From assembly GCA_023422005.1 (NCBI GenBank), contig JAEZSC010000042.1, forward strand, positions 1-8,544: DNA of 8,544 nucleotides. The letters run 5' to 3'. Positions 1 to 6,146 of the stretch are shown piece after piece. The notes under the pieces are model-generated. The model made no database searches and was not told where the DNA came from. It saw nothing but the letters and a program-made list of their open reading frames with translations. This DNA comes from Bacillota bacterium (GTDB lineage Bacteria > Bacillota > Clostridia > Christensenellales > UMGS416). The translations under genes were made by a program, and so were the position numbers. The stretch's first letter is position 1, and each line of letters starts with the position of its first letter.

Positions 1-1204
1 CATAGGCGGGATGGGTGTCCTGCTGATTATCGCCGCATTTGTGCTATGCATCATAGGCATCTATCAGCTGACCAAGCCGACAGACACCGCGACGCAGTCC
101 ACCGACAGCGCCGACACGCCGACCTTCTCCGAGAGCGTGAGTAAGGGCGTGCAGCAAGGCGCAGCCAGCCTGAAGCGGCTATGGCAGCTGCTGACCGACC
201 AGGATGAGGCGGCTGACCAGCAGGGCAGCGGAGACGACACAAGCGCCGATGATGAGGAGGACACACCCTCCAGCGGCGGTGTGCAGGTAGAGGTCGTATC
301 GCCGGTGGAGCCGGTGGCTTTGGTGCCCATGGGCGGCGCGGCACAGGTGATCATCTATTCCACCCACACCCATGAGGCTTTCACCAAGACAGCCGGCATG
401 AGCTATGAGGAGACCGCCAAATGGCGCACCGCCAACAATGACTACAACATCGTTAAGGTGGGCGAGGCGCTGGCAGCGGAGCTGAGCAGCAAATACGGCA
501 TCGGCGTCGTGCAGGATAAGACCGACACCGAGATTCCCGTGCTGGCCACGTCCTACGAGCGTTCGCTGCAGGTGGCGAAGAAGAATATTGAAGAGTACCC
601 CGAGGCGCAGATCATCATCGACCTGCACCGGGACGCCTATAACACCGGCATCAAGCCCAATGTGGCCACGGTGAACGGAGTCAAAGCCGCCCGCGTGATG
701 TTTGTCATCGGTACCGGCGAGGGCAAGACCGGCGTGGGCTTCACGCTGCGGCCGGATTGGAAGAGCAACCTGGCCCTGGCTCAGAGCATCAACGACAACC
801 TGAAGGCCATCGACCCGGTGCTATCCCGGGACATCTCCATCAAGACCGGTCGCTACAACCAGCATCTGTCCAAGGGTTGTGTGCTCGTAGAGGTTGGCAA
901 CAACGAAAACACGCTGGACGAGGTGCTGGCCACCGTGCCCTTCCTGGCGCAGGCCATCGCCAAAACGCTGGAACGCATGCCTGTCAACACATCGGCCAGC
1001 GCTCAGTCCACGCCTTCCGCATCGCCATCTGCCAGCACTACGCCTGTGCCCACAGCCACGGCCCCGGTTCCGGCTTCCGCTGGCGCAACGCTCCCGCCGC
1101 AAACCATTATCATAGAGCCCATCCCCGATGTCACGCCCAGCCCCACGCCGATTGTCTCGGCCACGGCCACGCCCAGTGCATCGTGGGTTCCTTTCCCGGA
1201 CTGA
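1..1204 (+). CDS. spoIIP: Stage II sporulation protein P (SpoIIP), 5' end probably outside window
   Basis: SpoIIP is a membrane-anchored peptidoglycan amidase/endopeptidase which, with SpoIID and SpoIIM, thins septal cell wall during forespore engulfment. Numbering from the ATG at 11, residues 4-19 are a hydrophobic anchor, 20-110 an acidic Ser/Asp/Gln-rich linker, and 112-320 the SpoIIP catalytic domain. That domain shows the expected metal/catalytic signatures: STHTHEAF (117-124), DLHRDA (204-209) and VLVEVGNNENT (291-301). The ATG at 11 has no well-spaced Shine-Dalgarno, and the frame is open back to base 2, so the true start is probably upstream and the missing part would carry the cytoplasmic residues before the anchor. 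The last ~70 residues (327-397) are a Pro/Ser/Thr/Ala low-complexity tail beyond the usual end of the domain. The stop at 1202-1204 is followed by a hairpin terminator. Family identification is firm; the start is uncertain. Confidence 0.92.
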   Translation, partial: IGGMGVLLIIAAFVLCIIGIYQLTKPTDTATQSTDSADTPTFSESVSKGVQQGAASLKRLWQLLTDQDEAADQQGSGDDTSADDEEDTPSSGGVQVEVVSPVEPVALVPMGGAAQVIIYSTHTHEAFTKTAGMSYEETAKWRTANNDYNIVKVGEALAAELSSKYGIGVVQDKTDTEIPVLATSYERSLQVAKKNIEEYPEAQIIIDLHRDAYNTGIKPNVATVNGVKAARVMFVIGTGEGKTGVGFTLRPDWKSNLALAQSINDNLKAIDPVLSRDISIKTGRYNQHLSKGCVLVEVGNNENTLDEVLATVPFLAQAIAKTLERMPVNTSASAQSTPSASPSASTTPVPTATAPVPASAGATLPPQTIIIEPIPDVTPSPTPIVSATATPSASWVPFPD

Positions 1205-1220
1205 GATATATGATCCCAAC

Positions 1221-1250
1221 GCAGCGGCCATACCAGTGGCCGCTGCATTT
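1221..1250. terminator. Hairpin terminator between convergent spoIIP and lysR genes
   Basis: A perfect 10-bp stem, GCAGCGGCCA (1221-1230) with TGGCCGCTGC (1237-1246), closes a 6-nt loop. It lies 16 bp after the spoIIP stop and 7 bp beyond the end of the minus-strand regulator gene, so it can serve both transcripts. The trailing T-run is short (ATTTGT on the plus strand) and there is almost none on the minus strand, so efficiency is uncertain. Confidence 0.65.
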
Positions 1251-1253
1251 GTA

Positions 1254-2171
1254 TCAGTCATCTGGGTTTCCTGACGAGGATACAATCGTGCTGCGCATTT
1301 CCATAGCCAGTGATATGAAAGCTGCCATCGTGGAGGAAATCCACTTGTCCTTGTGATGGACGGCCTGGGTCTGCAGTTCGAAGGTCGGCCCGGCCCACGC
1401 CAGTTCCACCAAACGCCCCGCTTTGAGCTCCTTGCCGGCGGCCACCCGGGGCAGGTGAGCGATGCCCATGCCATTTATGGCGAGCTGCTTCATAACATCC
1501 AGATTGTCAGATTCCAGCACTGATTTGACCGTTATACCGCATTCGGCCAAGGTGTTTTGCAGACGCAAGCGATAGCTGCAGCCGTTCTCCGTCAAGATCA
1601 GAGTATGGTTTGCCAAGTCCGCTGGGACGATAGCCTCCGCCTTGGATAGAGGATGCTCTGGAGACGCCAGCAAAGCGATGGATTCTGGCCATTGCATCCA
1701 GCATACAAACTCGGGCGTGTCCATGGGCTGTTCGATTAAGAACGCCATGTCAAGCTGGTTTTCTTTTAGCATTCTTTGGAAGACCTCGAAACAGCCGAAT
1801 TTCAATGATAAATCCACGTCGGGAAACCGCCGGTGAAACTCCGTCAGCAATGGCAGCAGGCGTGATGCGCACAGGGATTCTGGCACACCGATGTTCAGCG
1901 AACCCTTTAAGGAATCGCTGGGGACAACCGCGTTTTTTGCTTCTTCACATAACTGCAATATCTTCTCGGCATAAGTGCGGAGTCTGTCACCTTCCCTGGT
2001 CAGTGAGACGGTCTTTCCCAGCCGTTCAAACAGCTTGACACCCAAGTCGCTCTCCAGTGCCTGAATCTGCGCAGTTATTGAGGACTGGGCATAGCTCAGT
2101 TCGTCCGCGGCGTGGGTGAAATTACCGGTCTTGGCAACGGTTAGGAAGGTTTTGAGATGTTTGATCTCCAA
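1254..2171 (-). CDS. LysR-family transcriptional regulator
   Basis: LysR-type regulators bind DNA as dimers or tetramers and switch target genes, often a divergent neighbour, in response to a small ligand. The 305-residue product has the normal family length. Residues 1-60 form the winged helix-turn-helix: LEIKHLKTFLTVAKTGNF, then AADELSYAQSSITAQIQALE (21-40), LGVKLFER, and the wing TVSLTREG. The rest, from about residue 88 (GSLNIGVPES), is the periplasmic-binding-protein-like effector domain. I chose the TTG at 2171 because AGGAG (plus-strand CTCCT, 2180-2184) sits 8 nt upstream and the protein then begins exactly where family members begin. An upstream TTG at 2207 would add 12 unlikely residues and place the ribosome site inside the coding sequence. 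The ligand cannot be told from sequence. It is divergent from the small gene at 2291, a plausible target. Confidence 0.93.
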   Translation of the reverse strand: MEIKHLKTFLTVAKTGNFTHAADELSYAQSSITAQIQALESDLGVKLFERLGKTVSLTREGDRLRTYAEKILQLCEEAKNAVVPSDSLKGSLNIGVPESLCASRLLPLLTEFHRRFPDVDLSLKFGCFEVFQRMLKENQLDMAFLIEQPMDTPEFVCWMQWPESIALLASPEHPLSKAEAIVPADLANHTLILTENGCSYRLRLQNTLAECGITVKSVLESDNLDVMKQLAINGMGIAHLPRVAAGKELKAGRLVELAWAGPTFELQTQAVHHKDKWISSTMAAFISLAMEMRSTIVSSSGNPDD

Positions 2172-2184
2172 GTCGTCCACTCCT

Positions 2185-2199
2185 ATCAGAAATACCGAT
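2185..2199. promoter_or_regulatory. Candidate LysR-type operator (ATC-N9-GAT)
   Basis: ATCAGAAATACCGAT is a partially symmetric ATC-N9-GAT, which fits the T-N11-A core typical of LysR-family recognition sites. It abuts the regulator's own ribosome-binding site (2180-2184 on the minus strand), a position suited to autorepression. Such short motifs are common by chance, so this is a suggestion based on location. Confidence 0.35.
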
Positions 2200-2221
2200 C
2201 GTTTCAATTCGGACCATCTAT

Positions 2222-2250
2222 TTCACAAATCGATGCCCTCATGATACCAT
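2222..2250 (+). promoter_or_regulatory. Candidate sigma-A promoter for the small GNAT-like gene
   Basis: TTCACA (2222-2227, five of six consensus bases) is followed after exactly 17 bp by TACCAT (2245-2250, four of six). Transcription would start near 2257, giving a ~34-nt leader before the ATG at 2291. The -10 is weak, as is usual for promoters needing an activator. An inverted pair GATACC (2243-2248) / GGTATC (2283-2288) flanks the start region. Confidence 0.4.
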
Positions 2251-2290
2251 TTTGATGCATAGAAAGAAAGTCCTGACAGGGGGGTATCAA

Positions 2291-2608
2291 ATGGAGAACA
2301 TCGTGCTGCGCCATGCCAACAAAGATGATACGCAGAGCATATACGATCTACTGGCGGCAGAAGGCTATGGGTTGAGTATGGAAGCCATTGCCACTGGTCT
2401 GGGTGGCTACCATGTCGTGCAATCCGGCCAGGAGACCATCGCTGTGCTCTCGGAAGGAGCGGCCGCCCGCGCCCAACCCATCGTAGCCGTTCATCCTGGG
2501 TACCCTCAGGAGCTCATGTCACGGTCAATAACCGGGCTGATAGCGGCGATCCGTCAAAGGGAAGCAGCACTTCATGCCAAACTAAGGTACATGAAACGAT
2601 ATAAGTAA
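2291..2608 (+). CDS. Small GNAT-like protein, possibly a truncated acetyltransferase
   Basis: This 105-residue protein starts like a GNAT acetyltransferase: MENIVLRHANKDDTQSIYDL matches the first strand and helix of that fold. A stretch near 64-88 (PIVAVHPGYPQELMSRSITG) resembles the strand and helix that form the acetyl-CoA site, but the expected R/Q-x-x-G-x-G/A loop is absent (YPQELM instead). The normal C-terminal strands and the Asn/Tyr region are also missing; GNAT proteins are usually 140-180 residues. It could be a degraded gene or a small non-catalytic GNAT relative. The ATG at 2291 is preceded by AGGGGGG (2278-2284) with 6-nt spacing, which decides the start over the upstream TTG at 2252. 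The gene is divergent from the LysR gene and has its own terminator. The family call is tentative; the reading frame itself is well supported. Confidence 0.7.
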   Translation: MENIVLRHANKDDTQSIYDLLAAEGYGLSMEAIATGLGGYHVVQSGQETIAVLSEGAAARAQPIVAVHPGYPQELMSRSITGLIAAIRQREAALHAKLRYMKRYK

Positions 2609-2628
2609 AGTGATACGGAGAAATCATT

Positions 2629-2661
2629 CGCCCGCTACCCACGCCATCAGCGGGCGTTTTT
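2629..2661 (+). terminator. Intrinsic terminator after the small GNAT-like gene
   Basis: An 8-bp stem CGCCCGCT (2629-2636) / AGCGGGCG (2649-2656) with a 12-nt loop is followed directly by TTTTTG. It starts 21 bp after the stop codon and isolates this gene from the murI operon. Confidence 0.85.
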
Positions 2662-2702
2662 GTTTCACCTATATGTTATGTAATTGCTTGCCCTGTTAAA
2701 TC

Positions 2703-2731
2703 TTGTACAAAAGCGCAGACATGACTATAAT
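2703..2731 (+). promoter_or_regulatory. Sigma-A promoter of the murI operon
   Basis: TTGTAC (2703-2708) and a perfect TATAAT (2726-2731) are separated by 17 bp. Transcription would begin near 2738, leaving a ~50-nt leader before the murI ATG. Its position between the terminator at 2629-2661 and murI supports it as the operon's main promoter. Confidence 0.82.
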
Positions 2732-2789
2732 AACGGCGTATGCCACGGCATTATGCGCCGCGGGAAACCCCTTTGTCTGGAGGTTCCTT

Positions 2790-3572
2790 ATGTCAGACAA
2801 CAGCAGCCTTGTCCGGCAGCCCATTGGCTTTCTGGATTCCGGCGTGGGCGGCATCGCCGTGCTCAAAGCCGCGGTTGCCAGCCTGCCTTCGGAGGACTTC
2901 CTCTTCTACGGCGACATCGGCAACGCGCCCTACGGCAGCCGCAGCGACGCCGACATCCGCACGCTGGCGCTGGCCGCTGCCCGCTTCCTCGTGGAGCAGG
3001 GCGTCAAGGCCATCGTCGTGGCGTGCAACACGGCCACAAGTGCCGCCATAGAGGAAATCCGCGCGCTTTATGAGGGCACAATCCCCGTGCTGGGCATGGA
3101 GCCCGCCATCAAGCCCGCTGTGCAGGCGCTGCCCGGCGGCCGCATCGCCGTGATGGCCACGCCGGCGGCGCTGCGCATGAAGCGTTTTCATGAGCAGTTG
3201 GAGCAGTTGCGCGGTGCTGCGGACATCCTGAGCGCACCTTGCCCGGGCCTTTCCCGGCTCATCGAGGAAGCCGGCCCCCAGAGCCGCGCCGTGGAGGATT
3301 ACGTCTGCGAGCTCTTTAAGACGCTGGGAGCCGGCAAGCTGGACGGCGTGGTCGTTGGCTGCACCCACTACATCTTCATCGAGGAGCGCATCCGTGCCCT
3401 CACCGGCGCTGCCATCTTCAACGGTGTGGAGGGTACTGTGCGCCACCTGCACCGACGGCTGGAGGAAACCGGCCTTTTGCGGCCCAATGAAAAAGCGGGT
3501 GAAACCCGCCTGTTTGCCACGCCGGGCAGCGAAGACCAGCTGCCGCTCTTTGAGCGCTTCATGCGCCTGTAG
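2790..3572 (+). CDS. murI: Glutamate racemase
   Basis: MurI interconverts L- and D-glutamate in the cytoplasm without cofactor and supplies the D-glutamate of peptidoglycan. The 260-residue product is full length and carries both catalytic cysteine motifs: ACNTATSAA with Cys79 and GCTHY with Cys191. It also has the substrate-site motifs LDSGVGG (15-21), YGDIGNAPYGS (40-50) and GMEPAIKPA (102-110). The usual GCTHYP is GCTHYI here, and the usual D-[SG]-x-E region is NGVEGT (211-216). The ATG at 2790 is chosen because GGAGG (2779-2783) lies 6 nt upstream; a longer in-frame TTG start at 2703 would overlap the promoter -35 box. It is the first gene of a three-gene unit, with the next gene 10 bp downstream. 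A broader aspartate/glutamate racemase specificity cannot be excluded. Confidence 0.93.
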   Translation: MSDNSSLVRQPIGFLDSGVGGIAVLKAAVASLPSEDFLFYGDIGNAPYGSRSDADIRTLALAAARFLVEQGVKAIVVACNTATSAAIEEIRALYEGTIPVLGMEPAIKPAVQALPGGRIAVMATPAALRMKRFHEQLEQLRGAADILSAPCPGLSRLIEEAGPQSRAVEDYVCELFKTLGAGKLDGVVVGCTHYIFIEERIRALTGAAIFNGVEGTVRHLHRRLEETGLLRPNEKAGETRLFATPGSEDQLPLFERFMRL

Positions 3573-3582
3573 GGGGCCGCGC

Positions 3583-4419
3583 GTGCGACGACTGCTGCGA
3601 CACCGCGACACCGATGCCTTGACGGCGTTCCTGATGCAGGATGAGGCCGCCAACACATTTCTGTTGGGCAACCTGCTGTATTTCGGCATACAGGACAACC
3701 GGCGCATGTTCCGCTGCGGTGACTATTGGGGCTATTACCGCGACGGAGCGTTGGTCGGTGTTGTAGCGTTTTTCAACAACTCCCAATGCATGGTGTATTA
3801 CACCGATGCCGCTGTCCTTGAGCCTTTGTGCGAGCAGATCGCCGACAACCCGGTGCGGCTGGTGCTGGGTTGCGAGGCTTGCGTGCGCCCCATGGTGGAG
3901 CCGTTGCGGATGCTGGCCGGGCGTATTGCCGCGCGGCGGCAGTTTTTCATGGAGTTCCGCTCCACCGAGATCAATGCCAAGGCCTTTGAGGGGCTGGAAT
4001 TTGAGCAGGCCCGGCCTCTTCGGAGCAGCCGCGCCATGCAGGATTTCATTCTGCGCTGCATGAAGGATGGCTTCGGCTTTTCCATGCGGCGCTCTACAGT
4101 CAAACGACTGTTGCAGGAGCGCACGCCGGATGAGCACTATCTGGTGCTCAAGGTAGACCGTAAATACGTGGCGCAGGCCCACATACAGGCTGTTACGCCG
4201 GGCTATGCCCAGATCGGCGGCGTATGCACGCTGCCCGAGGAACGCAACCGGGGCTATGGCTACATCATCGTGAGCCGTATGCTGGCGCTGATAGCCGGGC
4301 AGATGGCTCCCCGGCGGGCCTGCCTGGTTGTGGATGATGACAACCACAACGCCCGCCGCCTGTATGAGGTGCTGGGGTTTCGCGTGGTTCGAGATTTGAT
4401 GCTGATCGACTTTTTGTAG
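3583..4419 (+). CDS. Two-domain GNAT-family N-acetyltransferase
   Basis: The predicted 278-residue cytoplasmic protein has an N-terminal region (about 1-135, beginning VRRLLRHRDTDALTAFL) resembling a degenerate GNAT or GNAT-associated domain, and a C-terminal GNAT domain (about 180-278). The C-terminal domain shows the acetyl-CoA pyrophosphate loop RNRGYGY (221-227), preceded by the beta-4 strand IGGVCTLPEE, and the DDDNHNARRLYEVLGF segment (251-266), whose Asn and Tyr261 fit the usual cofactor and general-acid positions. This arrangement matches the 'predicted acetyltransferase' group often listed as COG3393. The substrate is unknown. Translation starts at GTG 3583; AGGGGG (3571-3576) is 6 nt upstream and overlaps the murI stop codon, implying coupled translation. 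Extending the frame upstream to 3355 would overlap murI extensively and is not credible. Confidence 0.87.
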   Translation: MRRLLRHRDTDALTAFLMQDEAANTFLLGNLLYFGIQDNRRMFRCGDYWGYYRDGALVGVVAFFNNSQCMVYYTDAAVLEPLCEQIADNPVRLVLGCEACVRPMVEPLRMLAGRIAARRQFFMEFRSTEINAKAFEGLEFEQARPLRSSRAMQDFILRCMKDGFGFSMRRSTVKRLLQERTPDEHYLVLKVDRKYVAQAHIQAVTPGYAQIGGVCTLPEERNRGYGYIIVSRMLALIAGQMAPRRACLVVDDDNHNARRLYEVLGFRVVRDLMLIDFL

Positions 4420-4436
4420 AACGGAGAAGCAAAAAA

Positions 4437-4889
4437 ATGAAGTATTCGATTGCTCCCAACGAGACCGCCGGGCAGATGGCGGTACGCCTGTTCACGGTGG
4501 AGAACTTCAGCTGCAGCGAATCGGTGCTGTGCGCCATGGCGGCGTATTGGGGCATCGACGACCCGCTGATTCCTCGCATCGCCACGCCCTTTCGCGGCGG
4601 GCTGTGCGGCACCCAGGGGATCTGCGGCGCGGTGAGCGGCGCGCTGATGGCCATCGGCCTGCGGCTGGGCCGCGACACCGCCGACCAGAACGCCCAGGCC
4701 TGCGTGGACACGGGCAAGGCGCTGCTGCGCTATGCCACCGATGGCGGCCCGCTGGATTGCCGCGCCATCACCGGTATGGATTTCTCCGATGCCGAACAGC
4801 ACAAGGTGTTCCACGACACCGTACGCGGGAAAACATGTGTTGCGCTGATTGAGCGGTGCTGCGAGTGGCTGACTGAGAACGTAAAATAA
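4437..4889 (+). CDS. C_GCAxxG_C_C-family cysteine-rich protein
   Basis: The 150-residue protein belongs to the C_GCAxxG_C_C family, named for its spaced cysteines and thought to be redox- or metal-related; no defined reaction is established as far as I know. The characteristic parts are FSCSESVLCAM (24-34), FRGGLCGTQGICGAVSGALM (52-71, with Cys57 and Cys63), and downstream Cys89, Cys108, Cys134, Cys141 and Cys142. There is no signal peptide or membrane segment, so it should be cytoplasmic. GGAGAAG (4423-4429) lies 7 nt before the ATG. It is the last gene of the murI operon, 17 bp after the acetyltransferase, and is followed at once by a strong terminator. Confidence 0.9.
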   Translation: MKYSIAPNETAGQMAVRLFTVENFSCSESVLCAMAAYWGIDDPLIPRIATPFRGGLCGTQGICGAVSGALMAIGLRLGRDTADQNAQACVDTGKALLRYATDGGPLDCRAITGMDFSDAEQHKVFHDTVRGKTCVALIERCCEWLTENVK

Positions 4890-4894
4890 AAAGG

Positions 4895-4930
4895 AAACAC
4901 CGGCGACGCCATTTTCGCCGGTGTTTTTTT
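4895..4930 (+). terminator. Strong intrinsic terminator of the murI operon
   Basis: A perfect 12-bp stem AAACACCGGCGA (4895-4906) / TCGCCGGTGTTT (4915-4926) with an 8-nt loop runs into seven Ts (4924-4930). It begins 5 bp after the last stop codon of the operon. Confidence 0.95.
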
Positions 4931-4958
4931 GCCAACGGTGGGGGAGCCTTATAAACCT

Positions 4959-5059
4959 CTTGCCTCCCTTGAAAAGGGTGGTGTCAGGCCGCTTGCGGCC
5001 TGACGGAGGGTTTGAACCCCCAGTCGCTGCGCACCAGCCCCCTTGTTAAGGGGGCCAAG
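4959..5059. repeat. Palindromic intergenic repeat element (~101 bp)
   Basis: This intergenic block consists of two related halves facing each other. The left half begins CTTGCCTCCCTT (4959-4970) and the right half ends AAGGGGGCCAAG (5048-5059); these termini are inverted copies matching at 10 of 12 positions. Each half contains its own short hairpin: CCTCCCTT-GAA-AAGGGTGG (4963-4981) on the left and GCCCCCTT-GTT-AAGGGGGC (5037-5055) on the right. The left half also holds a perfect 10-bp palindrome, GTCAGGCCGC (4983-4992) with GCGGCCTGAC (4995-5004). In the centre, GGGTT/AACCC (5008-5018) pairs across the junction. The design and the CCTCCCTTG...AAGGGGGCCAAG ends resemble multicopy intergenic palindromes that I recall from gut Clostridia genomes, mobilised in trans or RNA-structural. 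It carries no reading frame. Copy number cannot be judged from one window. Confidence 0.7.
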
Positions 5060-5071
5060 ATCAACCGTGCC

Positions 5072-6016
5072 TCATTCCTCGACCCGGCCAAATGCCTTCA
5101 GCAGGCGCACCTTGTCGATGCCCGCGATGGCCCGCCACCAGTTCTCGCTGATGGCCCATTCGCGGGCATAGCGCTCGTTGTTCTCAAACCACGACCATGT
5201 TACGCCCCACACGCCGCCCTCGGGGCGCGTGTCCACCAGGTAATCCAACTCGGCTTGCATGATGTTCTCGTTGCCTGTGAGCCACGGGCTGTCTGGGCCG
5301 GTGATGTAGTTGGACGGGCGTATGCCATAATACTGCCATTTCTCTACATTTCGCTCTATGGTAGCATTCACAAGCTCGTTCAGCCGGCGGCGCAAAGACT
5401 CGGCCCCCAGCCGCTCACCCAGGCCCGCGGCATCGATGTCGCGCAGCAGCGCCACACCGCCGCCCACACCCATGTCTCCATATCTCCCCGGCGTCTGGAA
5501 GGCTTGGATGGCATACTCGGCATAACCCAGCGCCATATCATACAGCGCGCTGCCCTTGGCGGCATGCGTGAGCGCGAATCCTGCGATTCCGGCGGTCAAG
5601 CCCAGGCTCTCCACGGCGCTGGGGCCGTCGTTATAACCCCACCACGGCGCGTGGGCATGGTCGTTGCTGGATGCGATGTTAAAGTGCCAGCCGAAGTCAC
5701 TGCGGTGCTCCGTGTGCTCCAAGTAGCGCAGCGCGCCGGCCAGCAGCGGGTGGGAATCATCCTCAAAGCCGGTGCCCCGCAGCAGGTTCACGGCGAACAG
5801 CGTGAAATAAGGCGCGGAGTTGGGGTTCCAGTTGTCCGGCTCCAACGCGTGGCCGAAGCCTCCGTCAGCGTTCTGGTAGGCTCCCAGCGCCGCCAGCACA
5901 TCCTCCCGGCTGCCCCCATGGAAGTGCAAGCGCCACAGCGCCCACTCCAGCGGCCGGGCATTGCGCGCCATCCACCTGTCGATCTGTTTGAGTGCCGCGC
6001 GGTCCAGTGTTTTCAT
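5072..6016 (-). CDS. Alpha/alpha-toroid (prenyltransferase/squalene-cyclase-like) protein of unknown function
   Basis: The 314-residue protein has helical repeats of the terpenoid-cyclase/protein-prenyltransferase toroid superfamily. The clearest repeat is YQNADGGFGHALEPDNW (47-63), the Q-N-x-D-G-G-F-G signature; a second, degenerate one is TRPEGGVWGVTWSWF (263-277). Trp/Tyr-rich segments lie at 122-131 (HAPWWGYNDG) and 226-232 (EKWQYYG). I see no DxDD or metal-ligand motif, so cyclase activity is not supported; it may bind a ligand or protein. There is no signal peptide or membrane helix. The ATG at 6016 is chosen because GGAGG (plus-strand 6024-6028) lies 7 nt upstream; an ATG at 6034 would sit before that site and inside the LexA-like box. 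It has a strong sigma-A promoter and is divergent from the phospholipase/MFS operon. Confidence 0.85.
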   Translation of the reverse strand: MKTLDRAALKQIDRWMARNARPLEWALWRLHFHGGSREDVLAALGAYQNADGGFGHALEPDNWNPNSAPYFTLFAVNLLRGTGFEDDSHPLLAGALRYLEHTEHRSDFGWHFNIASSNDHAHAPWWGYNDGPSAVESLGLTAGIAGFALTHAAKGSALYDMALGYAEYAIQAFQTPGRYGDMGVGGGVALLRDIDAAGLGERLGAESLRRRLNELVNATIERNVEKWQYYGIRPSNYITGPDSPWLTGNENIMQAELDYLVDTRPEGGVWGVTWSWFENNERYAREWAISENWWRAIAGIDKVRLLKAFGRVEE

Positions 6017-6027
6017 CGCTACACCTC

Positions 6028-6041
6028 CGAACAAATGTTCC
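6028..6041. promoter_or_regulatory. LexA/DinR-type SOS box at the toroid gene's transcription start
   Basis: CGAACAAATGTTCC fits every position of the published Bacillus LexA (DinR) consensus CGAACRNRYGTTYC. It lies between the minus-strand -10 box (6048-6053) and ribosome site (6024-6028), over the predicted transcription start near 6041, where a bound repressor would block initiation. Another left half, CGAACATA (6079-6086), lies just beyond the -35 box but lacks the GTTYC arm. That LexA binds here is inference from the consensus and the position. Confidence 0.72.
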
Positions 6042-6047
6042 TATATG

Positions 6048-6076
6048 CTTATAACACGAGATTGTGGGCATGTCAA
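6048..6076 (-). promoter_or_regulatory. Sigma-A promoter of the toroid gene
   Basis: Read on the minus strand, a perfect TTGACA (plus-strand 6071-6076) is followed after 17 bp by TATAAG (plus-strand 6048-6053). The predicted start near 6041 leaves a ~25-nt leader containing the ribosome site. Such a near-consensus promoter would be highly active without repression, consistent with the operator found over its start. Confidence 0.85.
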
Positions 6077-6117
6077 CGCGAACATATTATAAAGATTGCT
6101 AGAATTTGCATTTTCTT

Positions 6118-6146
6118 TATACATGGGCAAAAATGTGCATTATAAT
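6118..6146 (+). promoter_or_regulatory. Sigma-A promoter of the phospholipase/MFS operon
   Basis: A perfect TATAAT (6141-6146) has TATACA (6118-6123, four of six consensus bases) 17 bp upstream. The start would be near 6153, giving a ~22-nt leader before the ATG at 6175. The two divergent promoters' -35 boxes are about 41 bp apart. Confidence 0.68.

Noticed and set aside
2703..2789. N-terminal extension of murI from a TTG
   Set aside because: This TTG is part of the -35 box of the promoter, upstream of the predicted transcript start; the ATG at 2790 has an ideal ribosome site.
2793..3707. 304-codon minus-strand open frame over murI
   Set aside because: It is antisense to a complete MurI with all motifs and has no family features.
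5012..6145. 377-codon plus-strand open frame
   Set aside because: It is antisense to the toroid gene, begins inside the repeat element, and gives a compositionally odd peptide without a family match.
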